Shown here: positions 25,475-34,186 of the stretch, piece after piece
Layout of the letters: every line of letters begins with the position of its first letter
How positions within the stretch are numbered: the first letter of the stretch is position 1
NCBI RefSeq assembly: GCF_947489355.1
Contig: NZ_CANLDD010000039.1
Span: 1 to 43,755, forward strand
Direction of reading: 5' to 3'
Source: an uncultured Microbulbifer sp.
GTDB taxonomy: Bacteria > Pseudomonadota > Gammaproteobacteria > Pseudomonadales > Cellvibrionaceae
Length of the DNA stretch: 43,755 nucleotides
Program-made: the position numbers and the translations under genes
Notes under the pieces: model-generated
Databases searched by the model: none
Told to the model about the DNA's origin: nothing
Seen by the model: the letters and a program-made list of their open reading frames with translations, nothing else

Positions 25475-25894
25475 ATGGCCATGACAGTACATTGTGACAT
25501 TGTCAGCGCCGAGCAGTCCCTCTTCTCCGGACTGGTGCAGATGGTGATTGTGAGTGGCATCGAGGGGGAGCTGGGGCTCTCCTATGGCCACGCGCAGTTG
25601 CTCACTGCCCTGAAGCCCGGACCGGTGCGCATCATCAAACCCGGTGGTGAAGAGGAGGTATTGTTCGTCAGCGGTGGCTACGCCGAGGTGCAACCGAATA
25701 TGGTGACCATCCTCGCCGACGTGGCCGAACGCGAAATCGATGAAGAGGCTGCGCAGAAGGCCCGCGAGGAAGCGGAGCACGCCTTGCACAAAGCGCCCTC
25801 CGAAGTTGACTACGCGCGCATCTCGGCCCAGTTGGCCGAAGCCGAAGCGCGCCTGCGCACCCTGCAGGCGATCCGCAAGGCGGCTGGCAAGTAA
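25475..25894 (+). CDS. atpC: ATP synthase F1 subunit epsilon
   Basis: Epsilon is the small stalk subunit that can inhibit ATP hydrolysis. The 139-residue protein (E. coli 139) has the beta-sandwich N-terminal half ([39 protein letters not shown]) and the C-terminal helical pair. It is the last gene of the operon and is followed 41 bases later by a strong terminator. Confidence 0.97.
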   Translation: MAMTVHCDIVSAEQSLFSGLVQMVIVSGIEGELGLSYGHAQLLTALKPGPVRIIKPGGEEEVLFVSGGYAEVQPNMVTILADVAEREIDEEAAQKAREEAEHALHKAPSEVDYARISAQLAEAEARLRTLQAIRKAAGK

Positions 25895-25935
25895 ACGCTT
25901 GCTTACCTTTTCGAATGCCTGTTTTCAGGTGACCT

Positions 25936-25961
25936 AAAAAGCGGCTTCGGCTGCTTTTTTT
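25936..25961 (+). terminator. Rho-independent terminator of the atp operon
   Basis: AAAAAGCGGC and GCTGCTTTTTTT form a stem closed by a TTCG tetraloop and followed by a T-run. It lies 41 bases after atpC. Confidence 0.9.
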
Positions 25962-25991
25962 GTAAGTGCCAGTAGTTATTTTTACATCACT

Positions 25992-26393
25992 TCAGAGCCT
26001 GATTCGCAGGTTTACTTCGCAAAGGAGCTTTACAAACCGCATTGTCCCAACGATCTCCTTTACGGCTCATGCTCCCCTCAAAATCATGCGCCTTGAGCAA
26101 CCGACGATAGCCCGTGCTGGCATATTGTGAGCCGTGATCCGAATGCACGATCAGGCCTGGACCTGACCTGGCTGAGGTATGGCAAACCGCCGGTCCAACT
26201 TGTTGTCAAACACGGGTGGTTTGTCGTGACTTTACACTTCTTCCGACATTTCACTTTAACTCCGGCTTCCTGCATCAGCTGGCACGCTCTCTGACGGCTG
26301 ACCGGATAACTCAGGGCACTCAGTGCTTCTTAGGCTACGGTGCTTTGATAGCGCCTCTTGAGCTTGTAGAAACGTGAGGCAATCACGCGTTAG
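25992..26393 (-). pseudogene. IS3-family transposase (OrfB) remnant
   Basis: On the minus strand three pieces of an IS3-group OrfB can be read: LSYPVSRQRACQLMQEAG with KCRKKCKVTTN (upstream domain), then after a frameshift [15 protein letters not shown], then [15 protein letters not shown] and [19 protein letters not shown] from the DDE catalytic core. The segment between the second and third pieces, which should hold the first catalytic aspartate and about 100 residues, is missing. A stop codon also interrupts the N-terminal part (after RRYQSTVA). The element is dead. It lies just after the atp terminator, the left edge of the insertion that separates atpC from glmU. Confidence 0.85.
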
Positions 26394-26433
26394 TGGCTAA
26401 TACACGGTTTAATTTCCGAATGCTAAGCCGGAT

Positions 26434-27834
26434 TCAACACACAGGCTCAGATAGTTCATATTTTTTATCGGCAAGAAGTTGCAGCGTATGAATTACCTTA
26501 TCTACATCCTCATTACTTGTATTCCAGTTACTTAGTGCTGCTCTGATTATGGGTTCTCCCTGCCACTGCCCAGGTGTTAAAAACACTTTGCCGGTTTTGT
26601 TTAACTCGATCATGCACGCGTTGCTATCCAAGGGTATTGCATTTTGATTCGGCTTAAATAAAACAACATTAAGCTTGCAAGGTTTAATAAGTTCATAACT
26701 GGAAGAGGTTTCAATCCAGTTAGCAAATTTTTTTGCCTGTTCAATATTTTTTGAAATATTGGTGGCGATGCCATATTTTCCATAAAACATGATTGTTGCC
26801 CATACCGGGAAGGCTCGGAATCGCCGAGAATTTTCAATACCCAAAGTCATGAAAGCAGGGTGTGTGTCATCATCTGCCAGGTAGGGTGCGTAAACTTCAC
26901 AGGATTCCTTGAGCAATGCGGGATGCTGGGTTAAAAATAAACCACAGTCATAGGGCACGTTTAACCATTTGTGGCAATCCAGTGTGATGCTGTCGGCAAA
27001 CTCAATTCCTTTGGATTGTGTTTCCTGGTCTGGTATCAGTCGTTCGAAAATACCAAAAGCAGCATCAACATGAAGCCAGGCTTTGTGTTGTTTACACAAA
27101 GCTGAGACACCCAGTAAGTCGTCGTAGTCGGTGCCCGTAACGGTTGCAGCGCTGGCGATAACAATTTTATGGGGTGACTGAGAAGAGGACAGTGATGCCT
27201 CTAATGCAGTTAAATCTATAGCTTCAGAATTGGCCAAGCAGTCAATTTTATTCCAGCTATTTTGACCGAAACCAGCCATTCCCAGACTCTTAACCATGCT
27301 CGCGTGTGGGGTAGCGCTAAATATGCTGACATCCAGGTTTCGCATACCCTCTAATGCGACATTAATACCCTGATGCTTGCCAATATATTGTCGTGCAGTA
27401 ACCGCGGCGAGTAAATTGGCCGCCGTTGCACCCGTTGTAAACACCCCTTTCAACGAAGACGGCAAATCAAATAACTGGCATATCCATTTTAGGGTTTGGT
27501 GTTCGATAGCGGTGGCAATGGAATCTCCCCCTTTGCTAACATTTTGGTTAAATGTAGTCACCAGCCAGTCAGCATAAGTTGCTACTGGATTAGCCCCGCC
27601 TGTAACAAAGCCCCAGTAGCGGCCACCATTACTTGCAGACAGGTTAGGCTGAACTTCCTCGGAAATGAGCTGATGTAGCTTTTCAAACGAAACACCGTTA
27701 ACGGGAATGTCCTGTTCATTCATTGTTGGTGATAAACAGGCAACCGCTTTATCGTCTAAATTGGCATAAAATTGTTCAAATTGATCCGTTAACGCTGAAA
27801 GTATCTTGGTATTTTTCTCTGGGGAGTACTTCAT
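26434..27834 (-). CDS. PLP-dependent group II amino acid decarboxylase family protein
   Basis: The 466-residue protein is a pyridoxal-phosphate enzyme of the aromatic amino acid/glutamate decarboxylase superfamily (group II). The PLP lysine is in SITLDCHKWLNVPYDCGLFL (about residues 282-301), with WLHVDAAFG about 30 residues before it and GVFTTGATAANLLA and SNGGRYWGFVTGGA in the N-terminal half. The natural substrate cannot be told from sequence; aromatic amino acids are the usual guess. The gene is AT-richer than the origin core and is flanked by an IS3 remnant and a decayed MocR-type regulator transcribed away from it, suggesting a transferred, once-regulated unit. Confidence 0.88.
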   Translation of the reverse strand: MKYSPEKNTKILSALTDQFEQFYANLDDKAVACLSPTMNEQDIPVNGVSFEKLHQLISEEVQPNLSASNGGRYWGFVTGGANPVATYADWLVTTFNQNVSKGGDSIATAIEHQTLKWICQLFDLPSSLKGVFTTGATAANLLAAVTARQYIGKHQGINVALEGMRNLDVSIFSATPHASMVKSLGMAGFGQNSWNKIDCLANSEAIDLTALEASLSSSQSPHKIVIASAATVTGTDYDDLLGVSALCKQHKAWLHVDAAFGIFERLIPDQETQSKGIEFADSITLDCHKWLNVPYDCGLFLTQHPALLKESCEVYAPYLADDDTHPAFMTLGIENSRRFRAFPVWATIMFYGKYGIATNISKNIEQAKKFANWIETSSSYELIKPCKLNVVLFKPNQNAIPLDSNACMIELNKTGKVFLTPGQWQGEPIIRAALSNWNTSNEDVDKVIHTLQLLADKKYELSEPVC

Positions 27835-27963
27835 AAGTGGCCTCTTTTTATTAACGGTGCAATATTTGACTCTTTGGCTTATAGGTAACAGTTATAGTTT
27901 CGCCATATTTTTAGGTAACAGATAGAATTCAATGTAAAATACAGAATCCTTGCTGAGCAAATC

Positions 27964-28350
27964 ATGGCGGATATTAACGATGGTTGCTTGAATGTTAAAG
28001 ATAAATTCCCTTTTCTTTGGGTAACCAGTACTCGTCACCAAGTAAGTATGACGATAGCTATTGCTTGTTATCGGCTCTTGGAGGCTGAAGGCTATGCCGT
28101 AGCAAAAACACAAAAGAGATATTTTGGCACTGATTAAGCGCAAGGTTATGGAGATACCTAGTACCGAAGGGGGGGATTTGACACAGTACAGCTAGAGCAG
28201 GTAATGAAAGTGGGTAAAGTTCAGGCTTGCTTACCTACAGCAAATCACCAAAATTCTACTGGGTACAGTATTAGTAGCGTGCAAAATCAGCAGTTGGGCT
28301 GGCTGGCGAATCAATACAGTATCCCTATTATTGAAGATGATGTTTTTTGA
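27964..28350 (+). pseudogene. Decayed MocR/PdxR-type (GntR-aminotransferase) regulator
   Basis: A 57-codon piece from 27964 reads like a GntR winged helix: DINDGCLNVKDKFPF, RHQVSMTIAIACYRLLEAEG, then a stop at 28135-28137. A second piece at 28204-28350 reads like the aminotransferase-like domain of MocR proteins (LPTANHQNSTGYS, WLANQYSIPIIEDDVF) and ends in an in-frame TGA, after which ELSYQA continues the match. The middle, roughly 100 residues, and the C-terminal half including the PLP lysine region are gone. MocR regulators are commonly divergent to a PLP-enzyme gene they control, which is the arrangement here with the decarboxylase. The rest of 27835-28610 shows nothing recognisable. Confidence 0.7.
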
Positions 28351-28652
28351 GAGCTGAGTTATCAAGCCGTGTTTTTCTATTAATGCTTTGATCAGGCTAG
28401 ACTTTCCTGCGCCGCTAGGGCAGCATGAATGGAAAAGTTACCTTGCCTGGCCACAAATTTTCTCTTTGTCTCGGACGTGATGGGCTCGATTATAAGGGAT
28501 TTGGTCATGCTCAGGATAGGCGTTATATCTAAATCCTGTTATAAGTGCTGCTGTGCTTGCTGGCCAGTTTGTGATCGGGTTCAGCTCGGGTTCAGTTTTA
28601 ATCTAGCAGGATGGCACGCAATTTATTAAAGAAATGTCTTCAGGGATTCAAA

Positions 28653-29417
28653 GTGAACAAGGCTTTTTTATTTATTCTTCTATGTGCTATAGCCTGTGGC
28701 GCACAGGCCGCCAAGCTTAGCGCCAAGTGGCCCTCTAAATACCTGCAAGATTGCAAAGGCATTGCTTACGCCTATAGCACGCCAAATGGCACCTTCTTTG
28801 CTGTGGACGATATGCAGTCCTGCTCTCGTGTAAAAATTGAGGGTGAAATACACAGAATGAAGAAAAAGAAAAATGGCCGATTCCGTTTTGAAACTGAAGT
28901 GGAAGGTGTAAAACACATCACGCTTTTCTCCAATCGCACTCACATTGAAGATGAAATTGTACTGGCGCGCAATTTGTATGTGCAAGTGAATGGATATGAA
29001 GTTACTGAGCCAGAGGTCACTGTGCCGAGTCAGCAAGAACTTGCCCTGGCCTATTCAGCGCGTATCAAAATCTGCGGTGAGCATTTTAACTCCAGAAGTA
29101 GTCGCGAAAAATGTGTGCAGCTGATAAATAACTACCCCCACTCAGAAAAAGGTGCATTGAAAACCTGTAGCGATTTCACTTTATCTACCCAGGGTCGCTT
29201 CGCTTGTCTGGAGCAGTTAAAGCCCTTTACCTATGAACCTTTTGCTATTGTCAAAGCTTGTCAAGATGCTTATATGAGCACCAGCACACGAAAACAATGT
29301 ATTGAAAGTGCCAAGGCGTTTGATCATAGCCCGGAACAATTACTCGGTCGCTGTAAAAACCAGTTTATGTCGACGCGCGATCAACTTAATTGTTTTCAAC
29401 TTAAGTTTGGTCGCTAA
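28653..29417 (+). CDS. Secreted protein with four exact 31-residue CX12C repeats
   Basis: I do not recognise a family. A GTG at 28653, with AGGG seven bases upstream, gives a clean signal peptide (VNKAFLFILLCAIACGAQA); an ATG at 28611 adds 14 residues but has no spaced ribosome site. Numbering from that ATG (268 residues), the mature N-terminal half has cysteines at 48 and 71 and a beta-rich look. From about residue 155 there are four units, each with two cysteines 12 residues apart (155/168, 186/199, 217/230, 248/261), repeating with a period of exactly 31. The pattern CX12C-X17 suggests small helical hairpins pinned by disulphides in the periplasm or outside the cell; this is inference. It stands alone, between the MocR remnant and a GNAT fragment. 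Confidence 0.7.
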   Translation: MNKAFLFILLCAIACGAQAAKLSAKWPSKYLQDCKGIAYAYSTPNGTFFAVDDMQSCSRVKIEGEIHRMKKKKNGRFRFETEVEGVKHITLFSNRTHIEDEIVLARNLYVQVNGYEVTEPEVTVPSQQELALAYSARIKICGEHFNSRSSREKCVQLINNYPHSEKGALKTCSDFTLSTQGRFACLEQLKPFTYEPFAIVKACQDAYMSTSTRKQCIESAKAFDHSPEQLLGRCKNQFMSTRDQLNCFQLKFGR

Positions 29418-29489
29418 ATCAGAGGTAGCAATTCAGGCTTGATCCGATATATCGGTTCGTCAGTAGCTATCTATCAGGTCAGGTTTAGG

Positions 29490-29745
29490 CTACGCACGAT
29501 TCCTTCCCGGTTTCTGTGCTTCCCGGGCAAGCGTCGACAGAAATGCTTTTCCCACACCTCGACGGCGATATCCAATCCTGTCGATGACATACAGATCTTT
29601 GATCAACAACCAGGGCATTAAATCGTACACCAATGGAAGCGGGTAATAGGTAAGGTATCCAACGGGTAACGTTTTGTCCTCGGCCATTAAACACTGGAAA
29701 TCTGCTCGCTTGTATCCCAGCCCGATTGGATAAAGTGGCTTCGGC
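29490..29745 (-). pseudogene. GNAT acetyltransferase fragment
   Basis: On the minus strand LYPIGLGYKRADFQCLMAED, VGYLTYYPLPLVYD, then LLIKDLYVIDRIGYRRRGVG with KAFLSTLAREA match the beta-strands and acetyl-CoA loop (RRRGVGK, Q/RxxGxG type) of GNAT N-acetyltransferases. About 80 residues are left; the N-terminal third and the C-terminal part after the acetyl-CoA loop are missing, and a TAG at 29746-29748 closes the frame upstream. An ATG at 29687 could still give 65 residues, but this would not fold as a full enzyme. Confidence 0.7.
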
Positions 29746-29754
29746 TACTTTTTT
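29732..29754 (+). terminator. Rho-independent terminator
   Basis: AAAGTGGC-TTCG-GCTACTTTTTT, the same tetraloop design as the atp terminator. It lies about 315 bases after the CX12C-repeat gene and before the glutathione S-transferase gene, and works for plus-strand transcripts. Confidence 0.75.
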
Positions 29755-29900
29755 ATCTATTGCTGAGTTTGTCGGGGCAATAGGATATGAAGCCTTTTTC
29801 CCATACTAAAGTTTGTTGATTCTTTGTCGTCGAAATCCCTCGCATAGATTGTTTATCGATGTATAAACTCCCCTTTATTGTTGAGCTGCAGGAAAATGCA

Positions 29901-30533
29901 ATGAGTGAGGATCTGATTTTCTATACCAACCCCCAGTCTCGCGGGCGCATCGTGCGCTGGATGCTGGAAGAGGTGGGCGTTCCCTATAAGACCGTGGTAC
30001 TGGCGTATGATGCCGACATGAAAGCTGCCCACTACCTGGCCATTAACCCGATGGGCAAGGTGCCGGCAATAACCCACAATGGCAATGTGATCACAGAGGT
30101 GGCTGCCATCTGTGCTTATCTGGCGGATATGTTCCCCGGGGCAGAGCTTCTGCCTCGGACAGCGGAAGAAAAAGCGAATTACTATCGCTGGTTCTTTTTT
30201 GCCGCGGGGCCGTTGGAGGCGGCGCTCAGTAACAAGGCGGTATTCCGGCAGAAGCCAGAGGCGGAAAAGGAGAGGACGCTGGGGTATGGTAACTATGAAA
30301 ACACCCTGAACACCCTGTCACTGGCGGTAACAGCCAACCCCTTTATCGCCGGTGAGCATTTTACCGCAGCCGATGTCTATGTGGGTTCCCACATTGGCTG
30401 GGGCATGCAATTCGGTACGCTGGAAAAATGGGATGCGTTTGTGGACTACTTTGCGCGGTTACAGCAGCGCCCCGCGTTGAAACGGGCCGCAGAACTGGAC
30501 GATGCGCTGGTTGAGAAGGCCAGCGAAACCTGA
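29901..30533 (+). CDS. Glutathione S-transferase family protein
   Basis: The product joins an N-terminal thioredoxin-like domain (FYTNPQSRGRIVRWMLEEVG, with the cis-proline region GKVPAITHNGNVITEVAAIC) to an all-helical C-terminal domain (AGEHFTAADVYVGSHIGWG). GSTs conjugate or reduce substrates with glutathione in the cytosol; the substrate is unknown. I choose ATG 29901 (MSEDLIFYTN, 210 residues), preceded by GCAGGAAAA, over an ATG 14 codons upstream. The gene is convergent with the TolB/amidohydrolase gene; a shared terminator lies between them. Confidence 0.9.
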   Translation: MSEDLIFYTNPQSRGRIVRWMLEEVGVPYKTVVLAYDADMKAAHYLAINPMGKVPAITHNGNVITEVAAICAYLADMFPGAELLPRTAEEKANYYRWFFFAAGPLEAALSNKAVFRQKPEAEKERTLGYGNYENTLNTLSLAVTANPFIAGEHFTAADVYVGSHIGWGMQFGTLEKWDAFVDYFARLQQRPALKRAAELDDALVEKASET

Positions 30534-30553
30534 TGGCAGTGTCTTGGCCCAAT

Positions 30554-30587
30554 AAAAAGGCCGGCAATTTTCATTGCCGGCCTTTTT
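30554..30587. terminator. Bidirectional rho-independent terminator
   Basis: A perfect 15-base stem AAAAAGGCCGGCAAT / ATTGCCGGCCTTTTT with a TTTC loop and T-runs on both strands. It lies between two convergent genes, the GST (plus) and the TolB/amidohydrolase fusion (minus). Confidence 0.93.
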
Positions 30588-30609
30588 GGTGCCCTGGGGG
30601 TTTATGCAA

Positions 30610-33600
30610 TCAGTGCACCCAGTGATGCCGCTCCCTCTTCGCTTGAATGGCTTCGGCGGTGGGCGCCGGCATGGCGCTGATGGGCAGGCGTTCGTGGAAG
30701 AATGCCAGACGCTCGCCTCTGCCCAGCTCATTCATGGTCTCCGCCTCGAACACTCGGCCGTTGATCACCGTGTAGGCGATATTTTCAGACAGGCGCAGGT
30801 TTTCCAGGGGGTTGCCCTCCACCACGATCAGGTCCGCCAGTTTGCCCGCCTCGATGCTGCCGATATCCCCATCCATACCCAGGTAGCGGGCACCGTCAAT
30901 GGTACCGGCGCGGAAGGCTTCCCAGGGGGTGAAGCCACCCTGCCCCATCATCCACAACTCCCAGTGGGCGCCCAGGCCCTCGCGCTGGCCGTGGGCACCG
31001 ATATGCACCGTGACACCCTCGTCGCGCAGCTGCTTGGCTTGGCGCGCCACGTTAAAGTGGTTGTAGTGGGCATCCGGCGCCGTGGGGCGGCGGATGGAGC
31101 GCGGGTTCACGATAAAGTCCGGGGTAAAGCGGGTCAGGCGCTGGTTTTTCCACACCTCGGTGCGGTCATACCAGTACTCCTCGCCCCAGAGGCCGCCGTA
31201 GGCCACCACGAAGGTCGGGGTATAGCCAACGCTGGTCTGTCCCCACAGTTGTTCCACATCGGCGTAGACATTGGCGATAGGCAGGGAGTGCTCGATGCCG
31301 GTGTGCCCGTCCACAATCATATTCATATTGTGCTGATACTTACCGCCACCTTCGGGTACCACCATGATACCGGCCTCGCGGGCGGCCTGCAGCACTTGCT
31401 GGCGCTGGTCACGGCGCGGCTGGTTGTAGCTTTTCACCGAGATAGCGCCCATCTCCTTGAGGCGGTTGACGTGGAAGCGGGCATCTTCCAGTGAGTGGAT
31501 CTTGGCTTTGTAGCCGGGGCCCTTGGCACCGTAGAGAATGGTGCCGGTGGAGAAGATACGCGGTCCGGTAATCAGGCCGGCCTTCTGCATTTCCGCGGCG
31601 GAGAAGATCTCGCTGCTGTCGTTGGAGGGGTCGTGAATGGTGGTTACCCCGAAGGCCAGGCTGGAGAACAGGTTCCAGTTCTGCTGCGGGATAATCTCTT
31701 CGCGACCCTGGGCGCCGTGGGCGTGGGCATCGATCAGGCCCGGCAGTACGGTCTTGCCGGTGACATCGATGCGCTTCGCTTGCGCAGGAATTTCCACCTC
31801 AGCAGCGGAGCCCACCGCCACAATGCGGTTACTGCGCAACAGAACAACCCCATTCTCGATAATTTCGCGGGTGTTCTCCGCATCGCGCATGGTGACAACG
31901 GTACCGCCGGTCAGAGCGACCAGCCCCGCACGGTTGTCGAAGGGTTGTTTAAAGCCCAGGTTGATACCTTCGGAAACCGGCTCCGGCAGCGCCTCCGGAG
32001 CGCCGGCGACAAAGCTGAAGGCGTCCTTCAGTTCGCGCTCGAACAGCCAGGGGCCGTGGGCCCACCCCAGAGTATTGCTATCGGAGGACCAGTGCAGGTT
32101 TTCGCCGGCGCGTTTGGATACCCGGGTGACTGTAACCGCCTTGCTATCGGGGCCGATCACCTCGGACTTGCCGGTGTGCATAAAGGGCGCGACAAAGGCT
32201 TTGAAGTCCTGGGTAAAGGCAACCCATTGTCCGTCGGGGGACAAGCGGAAGGAAGTGATTTCGGCACCGTGCAGATGCTCGCGCTCGTCCTTGCCTTCCA
32301 GGTTGGTGCTCTTCAGCACGCGTTTACCGCCGTCGGCGCCAACATATTCAGAGAAATAAATACGGTCACCGGTGGCACCAAAGTGGGGCTCATAACCGGA
32401 CTTCACTACTCGGCGCTGCCAGTCGCCACCGGCATCTGCCAGGTAGATACCCGGCTCCAGAGCGTACTCGGGGCTGAGCAGGTAACCGCCGGTAAATCGG
32501 CGGTAAGCCACGGTATCACCGCTGGGGGAGAAAGTCGGTTCCACATACAGGCCCGGCTGGCTGGTGATGTTCCTGCCGCGGCCATTGCGCGCGGAAACCA
32601 CGCGCACATGGCCGAGTTTTTCGTCATCCCAGGTGACATAGGTGATCTCGCGGCCATCCCGGGACCAGTTGGGGTAAAACTCGAAGTGGTCATTCTGACG
32701 GGTCAGGCGGCGGCGCTCACCGCTGTTGATATCCTGTAGATAGATTTTGCCCAGGGCCTGGAATGCCACTTGTTTGCCGCTGGGGGATTTCTGTGCCCAG
32801 CGGATCATCTTTACATCGAAGGTTTCCGGAGCCACCTCCACCGGAAAGCGCACCGCATCGGCCACCTGCTTCTCGACTTTTACGTGGGTTTCAATTGGCG
32901 CAACGCTGTCGCCGTGTACCGAGATACGCAGGAACTTACCGCCGGTCCACACGATCAGTGACTCGCCGTCGGGCATCCAGTCGTATTGCACATAGTTGCC
33001 ATGGGGGCCGAAGATCTCCTGCAGGTCCCGCTCCAGGCCGGAGTAAACGGGGGTTTCCAGGCCGGTGTCCAGGTCTTTCAGGAACAGGGAAGTCTGGTTG
33101 TCCTGGCGGCGGATAAACGCCAGTTTGCTGCCATCCGGGGAGGGTACCGGTGCCACTGCGCCGCCTGGACCGGAGATAAAGGTCTCCTCTTCGCCGTCCT
33201 GCAGGTCGTAGCGGTTGATGGCAAAAATCTCCTGGGTGGAGTTTTTGTTGTACTTCCAAACGGTGCCGGGGGTGGTGTCGATGGCGTAATAGACGTAGCG
33301 CCCATCCGGGGAGAAAGCCGGGTCGGAAATATTCTTCTGCGCGATCTCACCGCCGATGCGCTTTTTCAGTTGGCGCCCGTCACCACCACCGTAATGATAC
33401 ATCCAGATTTCCCCGGCGGGGATGCTGCGCCCGGACATAAAGCCCTTGCGCGCCACCAGATACTGGCCATCGGGGCTCCAGTTGGGTGAGTGCAGTAGGT
33501 TTTCCTTTTCCGTTGTTAGCTGGCGCAGGTTTTCGCCGTTGCGGTCCATCAGCCAGATATTGTCGGCGCCATCGCGGTCGCTGATAAATACGATGGTTTT

Positions 33601-33963
33601 GCCATCCGGGCTGAAGCGCGGTTGCATATTCCAGGCGATCTCAGTGGTCAGGGCTATGGCCTCACCGCCGCTAACCGGCACCGTGTAGATATCCCCCAGC
33701 ATATCGAACAGGAGGGTTTGACCATCCGGACTGATATCCAGGTTACTCCAGGTAGTCTCGCGGGTATCCAGCTGGATTGGCTTAAATTCGTAAGCCGGCT
33801 TGTTGATATCCCAGGAGGGCTCCTGCTGGGCTTCTTTAGCCTCTGCAGCCGGCTCTTGTGGCTGTTTAGCGGCTTCAGCGGCCGCGGCCATCGGCAGGGT
33901 GAGGGCCAGTGCAGCCAGAGCCAGCAAACGCCGGCGCGGCTTGGTGTGCTTGATTGTGGTCAT
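30610..33963 (-). CDS. Secreted TolB-type beta-propeller/amidohydrolase fusion
   Basis: I choose ATG 33963 (MTTIKHTKPRRRLLALAALA), preceded by GGGGGGAT, giving 1117 residues with a signal peptide ending near AAAAEAA. The N-terminal two thirds contain repeated propeller motifs (ISPDGQTLLF, FSPDGKTIVF, WSPDGQYLV, FSPDGRYVYY, PSPDGSKLAF and later copies), as in TolB and tricorn-like proteins. The last 400 residues are an amidohydrolase of the imidazolonepropionase/prolidase type: GLIDAHAHG (HxH metal site), VKSYNQPRRDQ (lysine region), GHTGIEHSLP and HIGAHGQREG (further histidines), and DGDIGSIEAGKLADLIVVEG. Such fusions occur in marine gammaproteobacteria and are predicted periplasmic or secreted hydrolases; the substrate is unknown. 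Confidence 0.88.
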   Translation of the reverse strand: MTTIKHTKPRRRLLALAALALTLPMAAAAEAAKQPQEPAAEAKEAQQEPSWDINKPAYEFKPIQLDTRETTWSNLDISPDGQTLLFDMLGDIYTVPVSGGEAIALTTEIAWNMQPRFSPDGKTIVFISDRDGADNIWLMDRNGENLRQLTTEKENLLHSPNWSPDGQYLVARKGFMSGRSIPAGEIWMYHYGGGDGRQLKKRIGGEIAQKNISDPAFSPDGRYVYYAIDTTPGTVWKYNKNSTQEIFAINRYDLQDGEEETFISGPGGAVAPVPSPDGSKLAFIRRQDNQTSLFLKDLDTGLETPVYSGLERDLQEIFGPHGNYVQYDWMPDGESLIVWTGGKFLRISVHGDSVAPIETHVKVEKQVADAVRFPVEVAPETFDVKMIRWAQKSPSGKQVAFQALGKIYLQDINSGERRRLTRQNDHFEFYPNWSRDGREITYVTWDDEKLGHVRVVSARNGRGRNITSQPGLYVEPTFSPSGDTVAYRRFTGGYLLSPEYALEPGIYLADAGGDWQRRVVKSGYEPHFGATGDRIYFSEYVGADGGKRVLKSTNLEGKDEREHLHGAEITSFRLSPDGQWVAFTQDFKAFVAPFMHTGKSEVIGPDSKAVTVTRVSKRAGENLHWSSDSNTLGWAHGPWLFERELKDAFSFVAGAPEALPEPVSEGINLGFKQPFDNRAGLVALTGGTVVTMRDAENTREIIENGVVLLRSNRIVAVGSAAEVEIPAQAKRIDVTGKTVLPGLIDAHAHGAQGREEIIPQQNWNLFSSLAFGVTTIHDPSNDSSEIFSAAEMQKAGLITGPRIFSTGTILYGAKGPGYKAKIHSLEDARFHVNRLKEMGAISVKSYNQPRRDQRQQVLQAAREAGIMVVPEGGGKYQHNMNMIVDGHTGIEHSLPIANVYADVEQLWGQTSVGYTPTFVVAYGGLWGEEYWYDRTEVWKNQRLTRFTPDFIVNPRSIRRPTAPDAHYNHFNVARQAKQLRDEGVTVHIGAHGQREGLGAHWELWMMGQGGFTPWEAFRAGTIDGARYLGMDGDIGSIEAGKLADLIVVEGNPLENLRLSENIAYTVINGRVFEAETMNELGRGERLAFFHERLPISAMPAPTAEAIQAKRERHHWVH

Positions 33964-34186
33964 GATAAATATCCCCCCGCCATAGTCTGGGTACGGCGGT
34001 ACAGTGTGTTCTTTTTGGGTAAGCAACCTGTTGATTTTACAGAAGGTAAGCTACCGGTATAGGGGGTGGGCGGCAATCGAAATGCGTTGAGCGCCAACCT
34101 GCTGCGCCGGGGTGAGGTACTCTTGAGTTCGTGGGGCAGACTGGCCACAATGCGCCCCGATTGACCTAGCGGGATTTTGATTCAAG

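Noticed and set aside
31495..32739. 414-codon plus-strand open frame inside the TolB/amidohydrolase gene
   Set aside because: The minus-strand reading has repeated propeller motifs and catalytic residues; the plus-strand frame does not.
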